Shown piece by piece: positions 9,325 through 19,057 of a stretch of 64,000 nucleotides of DNA. A program made the position numbers and the translations under genes. The DNA comes from Rhodococcus gordoniae (GTDB taxonomy: Bacteria; Actinomycetota; Actinomycetes; Mycobacteriales; Mycobacteriaceae): positions 186,001-250,000 of the forward strand of contig NZ_LPZN01000002.1 in NCBI RefSeq assembly GCF_001646655.1, given 5' to 3'. Positions within the stretch are counted from its first letter, which is position 1, and every line of letters starts with the position of its first letter. A model generated the notes under the pieces. It was given only the letters and a program-made list of their open reading frames with translations, was not told the origin of the DNA and made no database searches.

Positions 9325-9368
9325 CCTGCCTCCTACCTGCGTACTCGTCGATGGTGCCCGATCCGGTG

Positions 9369-10368
<1,000 letters not shown>

Positions 10369-10423
10369 TCCGGACCGCGGATGCGGCCTGATCACATCCG
10401 AACGAGAGCGCGGTTCGCATCGT

Positions 10424-10456
10424 GAATGCCGGTGTCCCTCTGGGGCACCGGCATTC
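10424..10456 (+). terminator. Intercistronic hairpin between catA and catB
   Basis: GAATGCCGGTGTCCC pairs with GGGGCACCGGCATTC (15 bp including one G-T pair) around the loop TCT, in the 149-bp gap between catA and catB. There is no T-run. It could partly terminate transcription or stabilise the catA end of a processed mRNA. Confidence 0.6.
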
Positions 10457-10517
10457 ATGCTGAATACACCGGCGACGTACCCCCTGTCACACCCCGACCC
10501 GATTGTGAGCAATTCCG

Positions 10518-11645
10518 ATGTCCGATCCCGATCTGAAGATCGCATCCGTCACCACGACGATCATCGATGTGCCGTTGATCCGGCCCCACAAGTTCGCCAC
10601 CACCACCTCGGAGGCGCAGCCGATCCTGCTCGTCGCGGTGACCACCGAAAGTGGCGTCACCGGTTACGGTGAGGGCGTCGTGCCGGGCGGACCGTGGTGG
10701 GGCGGCGAGTCGGTCGAGACGATGCAGCAGATCGTCGACCGCTACATCGGTCCTTACATCATCGGGCGCGGCGTCGACGAAATCAGCGGCGTCATGGTCG
10801 ATATCGAGCGCATCGTCGCCAACGCGCGTTTCGCGAAGGCCGCCGTGGACGTCGCGATGCACGACGCCTGGGGTCGTGCACTGGGTGTGCCGGTCTCGTC
10901 GCTGCTCGGCGGTGCCTTCCGCACCGGCGTCGACGTGCGCTGGGCGCTCGGCGCGGCTCCACTCGAGGAGATCGTCGAAGAGGTCACACACAAGCGCGAG
11001 CAGCGCCTGAACTTCTCCTTCAAGCTCAAGATGGGTGCGCTCGACCCGGCGGTCGACACCGGCCGCGTCGTCAAGATCGTGGAAGCGTTCGGCGGCGAGG
11101 TCGGATTCAGCATCGACGTCAATGCCCGCTGGGACCGCTTCACCGCGTTGCGCCACGTCCCGCAACTCGTCGACGGTGGTGTCGAGCTCATCGAACAGCC
11201 GACTCCCGCAGACCAACTCGATGTTCTCGCCGAGATCAACCGCCGCGTCTCGGCGCCCGTGATGGCCGACGAATCCGTACAGACTCCGCACGACGCGTAC
11301 GAAGTGGCCAAGCTGGGCGCCGCCGATGTCGTCGCCCTCAAGACCACCAAGTGCGGTGGGCTGCAGCGTAGCAAGCAGGTCGTCGCCGTCGCGAAGGCGG
11401 CAGGTCTGCGCTGCCACGGCGCGACCTCCATCGAAGGACCCATCGGCACCGCGGCGTCCATCCACTTCGCCTGCGCCGAACCGGGGATCGACTACGGCAC
11501 CGAACTGTTCGGTCCGCAGCTGTTCGCCGTCGAACTTCTGCAGAAGCCGCTCGACTACTCCGAGGGTCAGGTGCACCTGCCCGAGGGGCCGGGTCTCGGC
11601 GTCGACCTCGACATGGACGTCGTGAAGAAGTACGCGCGCTCCTGA
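10518..11645 (+). CDS. catB: Muconate cycloisomerase
   Basis: A 375-residue enolase-superfamily enzyme converting cis,cis-muconate to muconolactone. Catalytic features are Lys169 and Lys171 (FKLKMG), metal ligands Asp200 (SIDVN), Glu226 (LIEQP) and Asp251 (MADES), and Lys275 (ALKTTKCGG). The ATG at 10518 has only a weak ribosome site. catC follows after 37 bp. The wide gap and hairpin before it suggest reduced expression relative to catA. Confidence 0.94.
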   Translation: MSDPDLKIASVTTTIIDVPLIRPHKFATTTSEAQPILLVAVTTESGVTGYGEGVVPGGPWWGGESVETMQQIVDRYIGPYIIGRGVDEISGVMVDIERIVANARFAKAAVDVAMHDAWGRALGVPVSSLLGGAFRTGVDVRWALGAAPLEEIVEEVTHKREQRLNFSFKLKMGALDPAVDTGRVVKIVEAFGGEVGFSIDVNARWDRFTALRHVPQLVDGGVELIEQPTPADQLDVLAEINRRVSAPVMADESVQTPHDAYEVAKLGAADVVALKTTKCGGLQRSKQVVAVAKAAGLRCHGATSIEGPIGTAASIHFACAEPGIDYGTELFGPQLFAVELLQKPLDYSEGQVHLPEGPGLGVDLDMDVVKKYARS

Positions 11646-11682
11646 TCCGCATTTTCGCCAGAACAGAAGAAGGAGAAATATC

Positions 11683-11964
11683 ATGGCACTGTTCCACGTT
11701 CGGATGGATGTCGACATCCCCCGTGATCTCGACCCCGACGTGCGCGCCGAGACCGTCGCCAAGGAGAAGGCCTACAGTCAGGATCTGCAGCGCCAGGGCA
11801 AGTGGCGCGAGATCTGGCGGATCGTCGGCCAGTACAGCAACATCTCGATCTTCGACGTCGAGTCGGCGGACGAGCTGCACGAGATCCTGTGGAACCTGCC
11901 GCTGTTCCCCTACATGAACATCGAGATCATGCCGCTGACGAAGCACGGGTCCGACATCAAGTGA
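11683..11964 (+). CDS. catC: Muconolactone isomerase
   Basis: A 93-residue protein of the small decameric family that converts muconolactone to 3-oxoadipate enol-lactone. Typical MALFHVRMDV start and WREIWRIVGQYSN core. AGAAGGAGA lies upstream of the ATG. The enol-lactone would be hydrolysed by the lactonase half of PcaL, encoded 20 kb away. Confidence 0.95.
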   Translation: MALFHVRMDVDIPRDLDPDVRAETVAKEKAYSQDLQRQGKWREIWRIVGQYSNISIFDVESADELHEILWNLPLFPYMNIEIMPLTKHGSDIK

Positions 11965-11999
11965 CACCCGCGCGCACGGCCGTGGCTCATACTCGGAAT

Positions 12000-13136
12000 A
12001 TGAGCCTGCCCCTGCGCGACGTCTACGCCGAGCCGACCCTCGCCGACCTGATGCCCTCGGTGCTCTCGTCGGCGGGGGTCGCCGGTGAGAGCAATCGACT
12101 CGACCTGGCCCCGGCCGACCACACCGTCGTCCTGCTCGTCGACGGAATGGGATGGGAACTGCTGCAGCGCAACACGAAAGCAGCCCCGTACCTGACACAG
12201 GCGCCGGGGAGCCCGATGCGTGCCGGTTTCCCCACGACCACAGCGGTCAGCCTCGCTTCCCTCGGGACCGGGCTGCCGTCCGGTCTCCACGGCATCACCG
12301 GCTACCAGTCGTATGTCGACGAGATCGAAGCTCCGGTGAACTGGCTGCGCTGGACCCTCGCCGGAACCGCGATCGACCAGCGCGACGACCTCGTTCCGGA
12401 GACCGTGCAGCCCCACCGGACGGTGTTCGAACGCGGCCGCGAGGCCGGGCTGACCGTCACGACCGTCGTGCCGAAGGCCTTCGAAGGGAGCGGTCTCACC
12501 CGGGCCGTGCTGCGCGGCGGCAACTTCGTCGGGGTCTCCGCCTACGGCGATCTGCTCGCCCAGGTCGCCGCCGCGGTGCGCACGGGCGGCCGCAGTCTCG
12601 TCTATTGCTACATCGGGGAGGTCGACACGCTCGGGCACGTCTACGGGCCGGAATCCGCAGCGTGGCTCGCGCAGCTCACGGTGGTCGACCGTTTCGTCGA
12701 ACAGCTCGCCGGGGCGCTGCCGGACGGCACCCGTCTGCTCGTCACCGCCGACCACGGCATGGTCGACGCCTCCCGCGGCCGTCGCATCGACTTCGACCAC
12801 ACACCGGGTCTGGGTGAGGACGTCACCGTCATTGCCGGCGAGCCGCGATGTCGCCACATCTATACCGACCACGTCGGCCGGGTCCTCGAACGCTGGCGCA
12901 ACGAACTCGGCGACCACGCGTGGGTCGGCACCCGCGACGACGCGTTCGCGGCGTGCCTGTTCGGATCCGATCCCGATCCGTCGCTGGCCAGGCGGATCGG
13001 CGACATCGTGGCCGTCGGACGAGGCGAATCGACGGTGATCCGCAGCGACGGGGAGCAGGTCATGTCCAACCTGCCCGGGCAGCACGGGGCGTTGACCGAC
13101 GAGGAACTGCTCGTGCCGCTGCTGCGGATCGGGTGA
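12000..13136 (+). CDS. Alkaline-phosphatase-superfamily phosphodiesterase / nucleotide pyrophosphatase-like protein
   Basis: A 378-residue cytosolic-looking member of the type I phosphodiesterase/nucleotide pyrophosphatase family. Metal-site motifs are LLVDGMGWELL near residue 43, the nucleophile loop FPTTTAVSLASLGTG near 81, YIGEVDTLGHVYG near 205 and TADHGMVD near 248. No signal peptide is seen, and the natural substrate is unknown. It starts 36 bp after catC with no clear ribosome site and may be read through from the cat operon or start leaderless. A housekeeping gene rather than part of catechol breakdown is the likelier reading. Confidence 0.82.
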   Translation: MSLPLRDVYAEPTLADLMPSVLSSAGVAGESNRLDLAPADHTVVLLVDGMGWELLQRNTKAAPYLTQAPGSPMRAGFPTTTAVSLASLGTGLPSGLHGITGYQSYVDEIEAPVNWLRWTLAGTAIDQRDDLVPETVQPHRTVFERGREAGLTVTTVVPKAFEGSGLTRAVLRGGNFVGVSAYGDLLAQVAAAVRTGGRSLVYCYIGEVDTLGHVYGPESAAWLAQLTVVDRFVEQLAGALPDGTRLLVTADHGMVDASRGRRIDFDHTPGLGEDVTVIAGEPRCRHIYTDHVGRVLERWRNELGDHAWVGTRDDAFAACLFGSDPDPSLARRIGDIVAVGRGESTVIRSDGEQVMSNLPGQHGALTDEELLVPLLRIG

Positions 13137-13211
13137 CCGGTATCCCTGCCGGGACTCGCGGGTGTCGGAACTCTCGATGCCCGAACCGTATCGGTCACAT
13201 AGTGTGTGCAC

Positions 13212-14180
13212 ATGCGTACCGATGCGGTGACCTGGCACGACCGCAGCAGTAGGGTCGCGCTGATCCTCCTGTGGGTGGTCCGGATCCTCTTCAAGCCGAT
13301 CCTGAGCCTCTGGCCGAGCAACGACTTCGGAATCGCCGTGCTCGGCCGGCTGTCGTGGGTGGTCGACAGGATCACGCCCACCCCGCGTGCCGTGCACGTC
13401 ACGCAGACCGAACTCGGTGGAGTGCCCGGTGAGCGGATCATCTCCCCGAAGCCGGTCGACGACCCGCTCGAGGACGCCACCATCCTCTACTTCCACGGCG
13501 GCGGTTTCATCTTCTGCGGCCCGTCCACCCACCGTCAGCTGTGCGTGCAACTGGCCCTGGACTCCGGCGCACCGGTGTACTCGATGGATTACCGGCAGGT
13601 GCCCGCGGTGCCGATCGCAGGTTCGGTGCAGGACGCGATGAACGCGTACACCGCACTGCTCGAGGTGGCCGACGACCCCACCCGCATCGTCGTCGGGGGC
13701 GATTCGGCCGGTGGTTATCTCGCGGCGAAGGTCGCCGAGCTCGCCGCGCGTCGCGGCATCCCGCGACCGGCAGCGGTGATCGGTTACTCGCCGCTGCTCA
13801 ACCTCGATCTCGACAAGCACGATCCGAAGTACATGGCGAGGGACGCCTACCTACCCATCAAGGCCCTCGGGAAGATCCGTCCGCGCTGGTTCGCCGGAGA
13901 AGAAGCGATCGAGGGCGAGATGAACCCCGTCGACGCCGATCCCGCGCTGTTCCCCCCGATGTTCATGTGCGCGGCCGAATACGAGCTGACCAGGCCGGAC
14001 GTGGAGATCATGACCGAGCATCTCGCGTCGGCAGGTCGGTCGGTGGAGACACATCTGTGGCGCGGGCAGATCCACGCGTGGCCGGTCCTGGCCCGCGCGC
14101 TTCCCGAGGCCATGGAGCTGATCGGACTCAGTACCCGGTTCGCACGGCGCGCGATCGTGGCAGTGGACGACGCTGCCTGA
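13212..14180 (+). CDS. Alpha/beta hydrolase, HSL-type esterase/lipase
   Basis: About 322 residues. The oxyanion motif HGGGFIF lies near residue 95, the nucleophile elbow GDSAGG near 163, a probable acid in the NPVDADPALFPP region and the catalytic His in GQIHAWP near 293. A hydrophobic stretch at residues 15-35 (ALILLWVVRILFKPIL) may anchor it to the membrane. I chose ATG 13212; an in-frame GTG at 13206 is two codons upstream. The gene ends four bases from a convergent pseudogene. Substrate unknown, probably a short or medium acyl ester. Confidence 0.8.
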   Translation: MRTDAVTWHDRSSRVALILLWVVRILFKPILSLWPSNDFGIAVLGRLSWVVDRITPTPRAVHVTQTELGGVPGERIISPKPVDDPLEDATILYFHGGGFIFCGPSTHRQLCVQLALDSGAPVYSMDYRQVPAVPIAGSVQDAMNAYTALLEVADDPTRIVVGGDSAGGYLAAKVAELAARRGIPRPAAVIGYSPLLNLDLDKHDPKYMARDAYLPIKALGKIRPRWFAGEEAIEGEMNPVDADPALFPPMFMCAAEYELTRPDVEIMTEHLASAGRSVETHLWRGQIHAWPVLARALPEAMELIGLSTRFARRAIVAVDDAA

Positions 14181-14184
14181 ACGC

Positions 14185-15038
14185 TCACAGGTTGGTGTCG
14201 GATGGTTCCGGGGTCTCGGGTAATCCGGCCCCGTGCCCGTCACCGTCGGTGGACGGGCAGTCCGTTCCGAGGGCATACGACGTCATCGACAACGATCCGT
14301 ATTCGACCCCGTCGACGAGAGTGGCCGGCTGTTCCCCGGACTCGGCGGTGAGACCCGCGACGTACAGCAGCGGCAGGAAATGGTCCGGGGTGGGCACGGC
14401 CTTGCGATAGTCGGCGTGCTCGTGCAGCGCAGCCGCGTCTCCGGGACGGTCCCGAAGGATGGCGAGGACGTCCTCGTCGAATCGGTGCGCCCAGTCGAAT
14501 CCCGTCCCCGGTCGCCGCGGATCCAACGCCCCGAGGTTGTGGACGACGTTGCCGCTCGCGACGATCAACACCCCACGGTCGCGCAATGCGGCGAGGCGAG
14601 CGCCGAGATCCACGTGATAGTCGAGCGGTTTGTAGGCATTGAGGCCGAGTTGCACCACCGGGATATCCGCATTCGGGAAAGCATGGGTGAGCACCGACCA
14701 GGTGCCGTGGTCGATGCCCCACGAATCGATGTCGGCGCCCACCCACGTCGGGTGCACGAGATCGGCGATCTCCTCCGCCAGTTCCGGAGCACCCGGAGCC
14801 GGATACTCCACGTCGAACAGATCCTGCGGGAACCCGAAGAATCGTGGATCGTGCGGGGCGATCGCATCGACGTCACAGCAGTGGCGTTGATGTACCAGTG
14901 CGCGGAGATCGCCAGGATCGCGCGGGGAGTCGGAACGGAACGTCCGAATGCCGCCCATGCCTGCGTGTAGCGGTTCGATTCGAGCGCGTTGAGCGGACTG
15001 CCGTGGCCGAGGAAGGCGACCGGCATGCGTGTCGGCAC
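14185..15038 (-). pseudogene. LigB/DODA-type extradiol dioxygenase, frameshifted
   Basis: Both halves of a DODA/YgiD-like class III extradiol dioxygenase are present in different frames. The N-terminal part (MPVAFLGHGSPLNAL...ILAISAHWY...RPTIHD-like end) starts at GTG 15038 with AGGAG five bases upstream and runs to about 14841. The rest (FFGFPQDLFDVEYPAPG to the stop at 14185) continues in the next frame. One missing base in a short T-run (GAT-TCTTC where GAT-TTCTTC is expected) near 14839-14843 explains the break. It may be a real mutation or a sequencing error. If repaired, the protein would have about 284 residues. Confidence 0.8.
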
Positions 15039-15046
15039 GAGTTCTC

Positions 15047-15886
15047 CTATCGGCCGGCGAGCCGGGCCTTCAACCAGGCCGTCAGGTCGTCGAGCACGCG
15101 GTCCTTCTCCGGTTCGTTGAATATTTCGTGGAACAACCCGTCGTACAACTTCAGCGTCAGATCCTCCGAACCGGCACGGTCGGCGATGAGTTGCGCCCCG
15201 GCCGGATCGGCGAGGGTGTCCTCGGTGCCGTGCATGACGAGCAAGGGCAGGGTCAGGCTCGGAAGGCGCCGCTCGAGGCTCTGCTCGTTGAGCACCAGCA
15301 CTCGCGCGAGCCCGGCGGGCACGAGACCGTGGTGCACGAGCGGATCGGCGTCGTACGCCGCGACCACGGCGGGATCGCGCGACACCGCCGTGCTGTCGAG
15401 CTTCTGCACCGGCACACCGGGCAGGAAACGTCCGATCAGCTTCCCGATCTCCACGACCGGCTTCGGTGTTCCCGACGTGACGATCACGGCCGGTCCGGAC
15501 AACAGGAGCGCGGTGAGCCTGTCCTGATGGTCGAACGCGTAGGCGAGTGCGATGGCACCCCCCATGGAGTGCCCGAGCATGAACACCGGCAGTCCGGGAT
15601 GCTCGTGGAGCGCAAGGTCGATCAGGGTGTCGAGATCCTCGGTGAACTCGCGCATCTCGCGTGCGTGTACACGCTTGCCGCCCGACCGTCCGTGACCGCG
15701 GTGGTCGGGCGAATACACGACCAGGCCGAGGTCGGTGAGCCGTTCGACGACGTGGTCGTAGCGACGGGCGTGCTCGCCCAGTCCGTGGCTGAGGATCAGC
15801 ACGCCCGTAGGGGCCTCCGGCGACCACACGTCGTACACGATCGGGATCGCCCCGCCGCCGGTGAACGACGATTCGGTGTGCTCCAT
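15047..15886 (-). CDS. Monoacylglycerol lipase (Rv0183-like)
   Basis: A 279-residue serine hydrolase of the monoglyceride lipase family, the same length as mycobacterial Rv0183. Oxyanion HGLGEH lies near residue 35, nucleophile GHSMGG near 110, acid in MHGTEDTLADP near 227 and catalytic His in GLFHEIFNE near 257. GGAGG precedes the ATG at 15886. It is followed after eight bases by the broken dioxygenase. Expected to hydrolyse monoacylglycerols in lipid turnover; no signal peptide is visible. Confidence 0.88.
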   Translation of the reverse strand: MEHTESSFTGGGAIPIVYDVWSPEAPTGVLILSHGLGEHARRYDHVVERLTDLGLVVYSPDHRGHGRSGGKRVHAREMREFTEDLDTLIDLALHEHPGLPVFMLGHSMGGAIALAYAFDHQDRLTALLLSGPAVIVTSGTPKPVVEIGKLIGRFLPGVPVQKLDSTAVSRDPAVVAAYDADPLVHHGLVPAGLARVLVLNEQSLERRLPSLTLPLLVMHGTEDTLADPAGAQLIADRAGSEDLTLKLYDGLFHEIFNEPEKDRVLDDLTAWLKARLAGR

Positions 15887-16068
15887 GAGCGCCTCCTGCG
15901 GCCTCGTCGACTACTGCTCCTCGCATCCTTGCACGAGGGCCGGCCGAACGGTCCGAGTGCGGTCGGCGACGGGTGCATCCGTAGGTGCGTACGAGGACGG
16001 TCATCGTGCTCACGCCGGATGCGACGTGCACCTTCATCGGTGAGCCCGGTTTCTGTGACGGTGAGACG

Positions 16069-16106
16069 GTCAACACTGTTGACATGGTCTCGTCAACGCC
16101 GTTGAC
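16069..16106 (+). promoter_or_regulatory. Tandem palindromic operator for the TetR regulator
   Basis: Two copies of the palindrome GTCAAC-N3-GTTGAC (16069-16083 with ACT and 16092-16106 with GCC) are centred 23 bp apart and end 31 bp before the TetR start codon. Probable autoregulatory site controlling this TetR gene and the reductase after it. Confidence 0.75.
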
Positions 16107-16137
16107 TGAACTGGCGGAACTACAGGTGAGGACGAGG

Positions 16138-16767
16138 ATGTCTGGCGAAATCGAGCAGGGTGCCCGTACCGGTACCGCCCACAACCGTGCTGCCGTGGAG
16201 AAAGCGGCCGAGGAATTGTTCACCGAGCAGGGCTTCGCCGCCACCGGCGTCCGGGATATCGCGCGCCACGCCGGTGTCGATCCCGCGCTGGTCATTCGCT
16301 ATTTCGGATCCAAGGAAAAGTTGTTCGTGCGGACGATGACGATGTCCGACGCGTTCCTCGAGGTCATCGGGGGGCCACTCGACGGATTGGGCAGAGCGCT
16401 GGTCGACTTCGTCGTCCGGCGCACCCGCGCCCGGCAGACCGACGAATCCGGTGCCGTCTACGCCGCACTCGTACGCGCGTCGGACCGCCCCGCCGTCCGC
16501 GAGCACCTGCAGGACGCCATCGAACAGATGATCATCACCCCCTTGGCGCCGCGTCTCGACGGCGACGACGCCGAGTTGCGCGCTCATCTGCTGGCAGCAC
16601 AGCTCGCGGGGTTGATGACCGCCCTGTACGTCGTGGAAAGCCCGTGGCTGCTCGCCGCGCCCATCGACGACATCGTCGACCGCTACGGTGCCGCCCTGCA
16701 GGCTCTCGTCCGACCCCGCCGGGATGCGGGCCGAAACACACTTCCGAGGAACGCCCATCGCGTATAG
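16138..16767 (+). CDS. TetR-family repressor
   Basis: A 209-residue TetR protein. The N-terminal HTH is AAEELFTEQGFAATGVRDIARHAGVDPALVIRYFGSKEKL, with a TetR_C-like ligand domain after it. The ATG at 16138 follows a GAGGACGAGG purine stretch. The two palindromes immediately upstream are its likely target. The flavin reductase at 16839 starts 71 bp downstream in the same direction and is the probable regulated gene. Ligand unknown. Confidence 0.85.
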   Translation: MSGEIEQGARTGTAHNRAAVEKAAEELFTEQGFAATGVRDIARHAGVDPALVIRYFGSKEKLFVRTMTMSDAFLEVIGGPLDGLGRALVDFVVRRTRARQTDESGAVYAALVRASDRPAVREHLQDAIEQMIITPLAPRLDGDDAELRAHLLAAQLAGLMTALYVVESPWLLAAPIDDIVDRYGAALQALVRPRRDAGRNTLPRNAHRV

Positions 16768-16838
16768 ACCTGCTGCACAACACATTCTCATGCCATTCGA
16801 GAGATCTCTCTCGGCCATTTCCAGGAGCTGCTTTCCTT

Positions 16839-18962
16839 ATGAACGACACCCGGTCCTATTCCCACCTCCTCTCCGCCGGCACCATCGGCCCGATCACCCT
16901 CGACAACCGAGTGGTGCTCGCGGCGATGGACATGAACCTGTGCGAGGACGGTGAGATCCACCAGCCCGACATCGACCACTTCGCCGCGCGCGCCGCCGGT
17001 GGTACCGGCATGATCATCACCGGCTGCTGCGCGGTCGCCTATCCGCTCGGCTGCGCCAGCGAGAAGGAACCCGGCCTGTCCGAGGACCGATTCATTCCCG
17101 GTCTCGCGGCCCTCGCCGACGCCGTCCACGCGGCCGGAAGCAAGCTGTGTGTCCAGATGACCCATCACGGCAGGGTCGCGCGGATCGACACGCTCGAAGA
17201 CCGCCCTATGCTGGTTCCCTCGCAGCCCCGGCCGCCGAGCGACATGAGCGCCATGATCGACTGCACCCCGGCGGAACTGAAGAAGATGGCCGCCATCCAA
17301 GGGGGCAAGACGTCGACCTATCACGAAGCCACCCACGAGGATCTGGCGTGGCTCGTCAGGATGTTCGCCGAGGCGGCCACCCGGGTGAAGGCGGCAGGCG
17401 GTGACGCGGTGGAGATCCACTGTGCTCACAACTATGTGCTCGGCGGGTTCCTCAGCCGCTACTCGAACCAGCGCACCGACGAATACGGCGGCTCGCTCGA
17501 GAACCGGGCACGACTCGCCTGTGAGGTCGTGCGCGCCGTCAAGGACGAGGTCGGGGACAGCCTCGCGGTGATCGTCCGTCTGGCCGGGCAGGAGTACGGC
17601 GAATCGGACGGCATGGCACCCGACGAGGCAGCTGCCGCAGCGGTATTGCTCGAACAGGCCGGTGCCGACGCCATCCATGTGACGGGTACGGCGCTCAACG
17701 CGTTCGCGAACTTCACCGACGGCCCGCTGCCGAACAAGGTCGGTTTCTACACCGACAACGCTGCCGTGATCAAGCGCGCGGTGTCGGTCCCGATCATCAC
17801 CGTCGGCCGTATGCTCCCCGAGGTCGGAGAGAAGATGATCGCCGAAGGACGCACGGACTTCGTCGCGATGGGTCGTCAGCTCCTGGCCGATCCGGAAGTG
17901 GTGAACAAGCTCGAAGCCGGTACGCCCGAGCGGATTCGCCCCTGCATCAACTGCTACGTGTGCGTCCAGGAGAATTTCTGGGACGACACCCCGTTGTGCG
18001 CCGTCAATCCGGCGCTCGGTAACGAGACCCTGCTGCCGTTCCCGAAAACGGAGACCCGCAAGCATGTCGTGGTCGTCGGATCCGGCCCCGGCGGTCTCGA
18101 GTCCGCGCGCATCGCCGCCGAACGCGGGCACCGGGTCACCGTGCTCGAGAAGACCGACCGGCTCGGTGGCACCCTGTGGTTCTCCACGCTGACCACCCCC
18201 GACAACGAACGGCTGCTGAACTGGTTGAAGAGTGAGGTCGCCCGCCTCGGCGTCGACGTCCGGCTCGGTACCACCGCCACCGCCACGACCGTCCGGGCGC
18301 TCTCGCCCGACGTCGTCGTCGTCGCGACCGGCGCCGTCCGCGACCGGCCCGACGTCCCGGGCGGCAATCTCCCGCACGTACACACCGGCGACACCATGCG
18401 CGCTCTCATGACCGGATCCGGTGACGTCTCCGGCCAGTCCCCTCTGCTGCGTGTGATGGGGCGGCTCGGGGGTGCGCTGGGGATCACGAAGAGCCCGGAC
18501 AGGATCCGGTTCCTGAGCACCAAGTTCCTCAAGTTCCTGCCGATGACCCGCAACGTCGTCGTGGTCGGCGGTTCTCTCGTGGGCCTCGAGCTGGCCGAGT
18601 TCCTCGCCGAGCGCGGCAGCCGCGTGACCCTTGTCGCCGAGGGCGGTCAGCTCGGTGTGCCCATGGCGATGCCGCGCCGGTGGACGGCGGTCAAACATGC
18701 CCGCGACGTCGGCGTCGACATCCACCGCAATGCCACCCTGAAGCGCATCACCCGCAGGACCGTCGAGTTCGTCGCAGGCGGAGAAACGCATTCGGTGCGG
18801 GCATCGATGGTGATCGTTGCCACGGGGGTGTCGGCGGCCGCTCCTCTGGCGGATGAACTGACCGGCTCGGGCGTCGACGTCCGGGTCGTCGGTGACGCCG
18901 GTTCGGTCGATTACATCGAAGGCGCAATGCACTCGGCGTGGCAGGTTGCCACCACGCTGTAG
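16839..18962 (+). CDS. Old Yellow Enzyme / 2,4-dienoyl-CoA reductase-type flavoprotein
   Basis: A 707-residue multidomain reductase. An N-terminal FMN TIM barrel (to about residue 360; substrate loop EIHCAHNYVLGGFLS) is followed by a four-cysteine [4Fe-4S] motif near residues 368-388 (CINCYVC...PLCAVNP). Two Rossmann motifs come next: GSGPGG near 411 for FAD and GGSLVGLELAEF near 575 for NAD(P)H. The layout matches FadH-like 2,4-dienoyl-CoA reductases and bile-acid or enoate-type reductases. Control by an adjacent TetR suggests a specific xenobiotic or unsaturated acid substrate, not identifiable here. AGGAG lies about 12 bases before the ATG. Confidence 0.85.
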   Translation: MNDTRSYSHLLSAGTIGPITLDNRVVLAAMDMNLCEDGEIHQPDIDHFAARAAGGTGMIITGCCAVAYPLGCASEKEPGLSEDRFIPGLAALADAVHAAGSKLCVQMTHHGRVARIDTLEDRPMLVPSQPRPPSDMSAMIDCTPAELKKMAAIQGGKTSTYHEATHEDLAWLVRMFAEAATRVKAAGGDAVEIHCAHNYVLGGFLSRYSNQRTDEYGGSLENRARLACEVVRAVKDEVGDSLAVIVRLAGQEYGESDGMAPDEAAAAAVLLEQAGADAIHVTGTALNAFANFTDGPLPNKVGFYTDNAAVIKRAVSVPIITVGRMLPEVGEKMIAEGRTDFVAMGRQLLADPEVVNKLEAGTPERIRPCINCYVCVQENFWDDTPLCAVNPALGNETLLPFPKTETRKHVVVVGSGPGGLESARIAAERGHRVTVLEKTDRLGGTLWFSTLTTPDNERLLNWLKSEVARLGVDVRLGTTATATTVRALSPDVVVVATGAVRDRPDVPGGNLPHVHTGDTMRALMTGSGDVSGQSPLLRVMGRLGGALGITKSPDRIRFLSTKFLKFLPMTRNVVVVGGSLVGLELAEFLAERGSRVTLVAEGGQLGVPMAMPRRWTAVKHARDVGVDIHRNATLKRITRRTVEFVAGGETHSVRASMVIVATGVSAAAPLADELTGSGVDVRVVGDAGSVDYIEGAMHSAWQVATTL

Positions 18963-18971
18963 GGGGCGGAC

Positions 18972-19025
18972 GAGTGAGGCGATCATCGGTGCGCGGAAAC
19001 GCGCGCACCGATGACCGCCTCACTC
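18972..19025. terminator. Bidirectional terminator with repeat-like core
   Basis: A stem of about 24 bp with one mismatch: GAGTGAGGCG-ATCATCGGTGCGCG against CGCGCACCGATGACC-GCCTCACTC, with a GAAACG-type loop. It lies between convergent genes ending at 18962 and 19058. Its inner arm CGCGCACCGATGACC differs by one base from the arm of the hairpin at 59343-59357, so the core may be a dispersed repeat. Confidence 0.75.
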
Positions 19026-19057
19026 TCCGATTCCTCCGGGCCGTGGGGAGGATCGGG

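Noticed and set aside
16788..18986. 732-codon minus-strand open frame
   Set aside because: It mirrors the Old Yellow Enzyme-type reductase gene and has no domain of its own.
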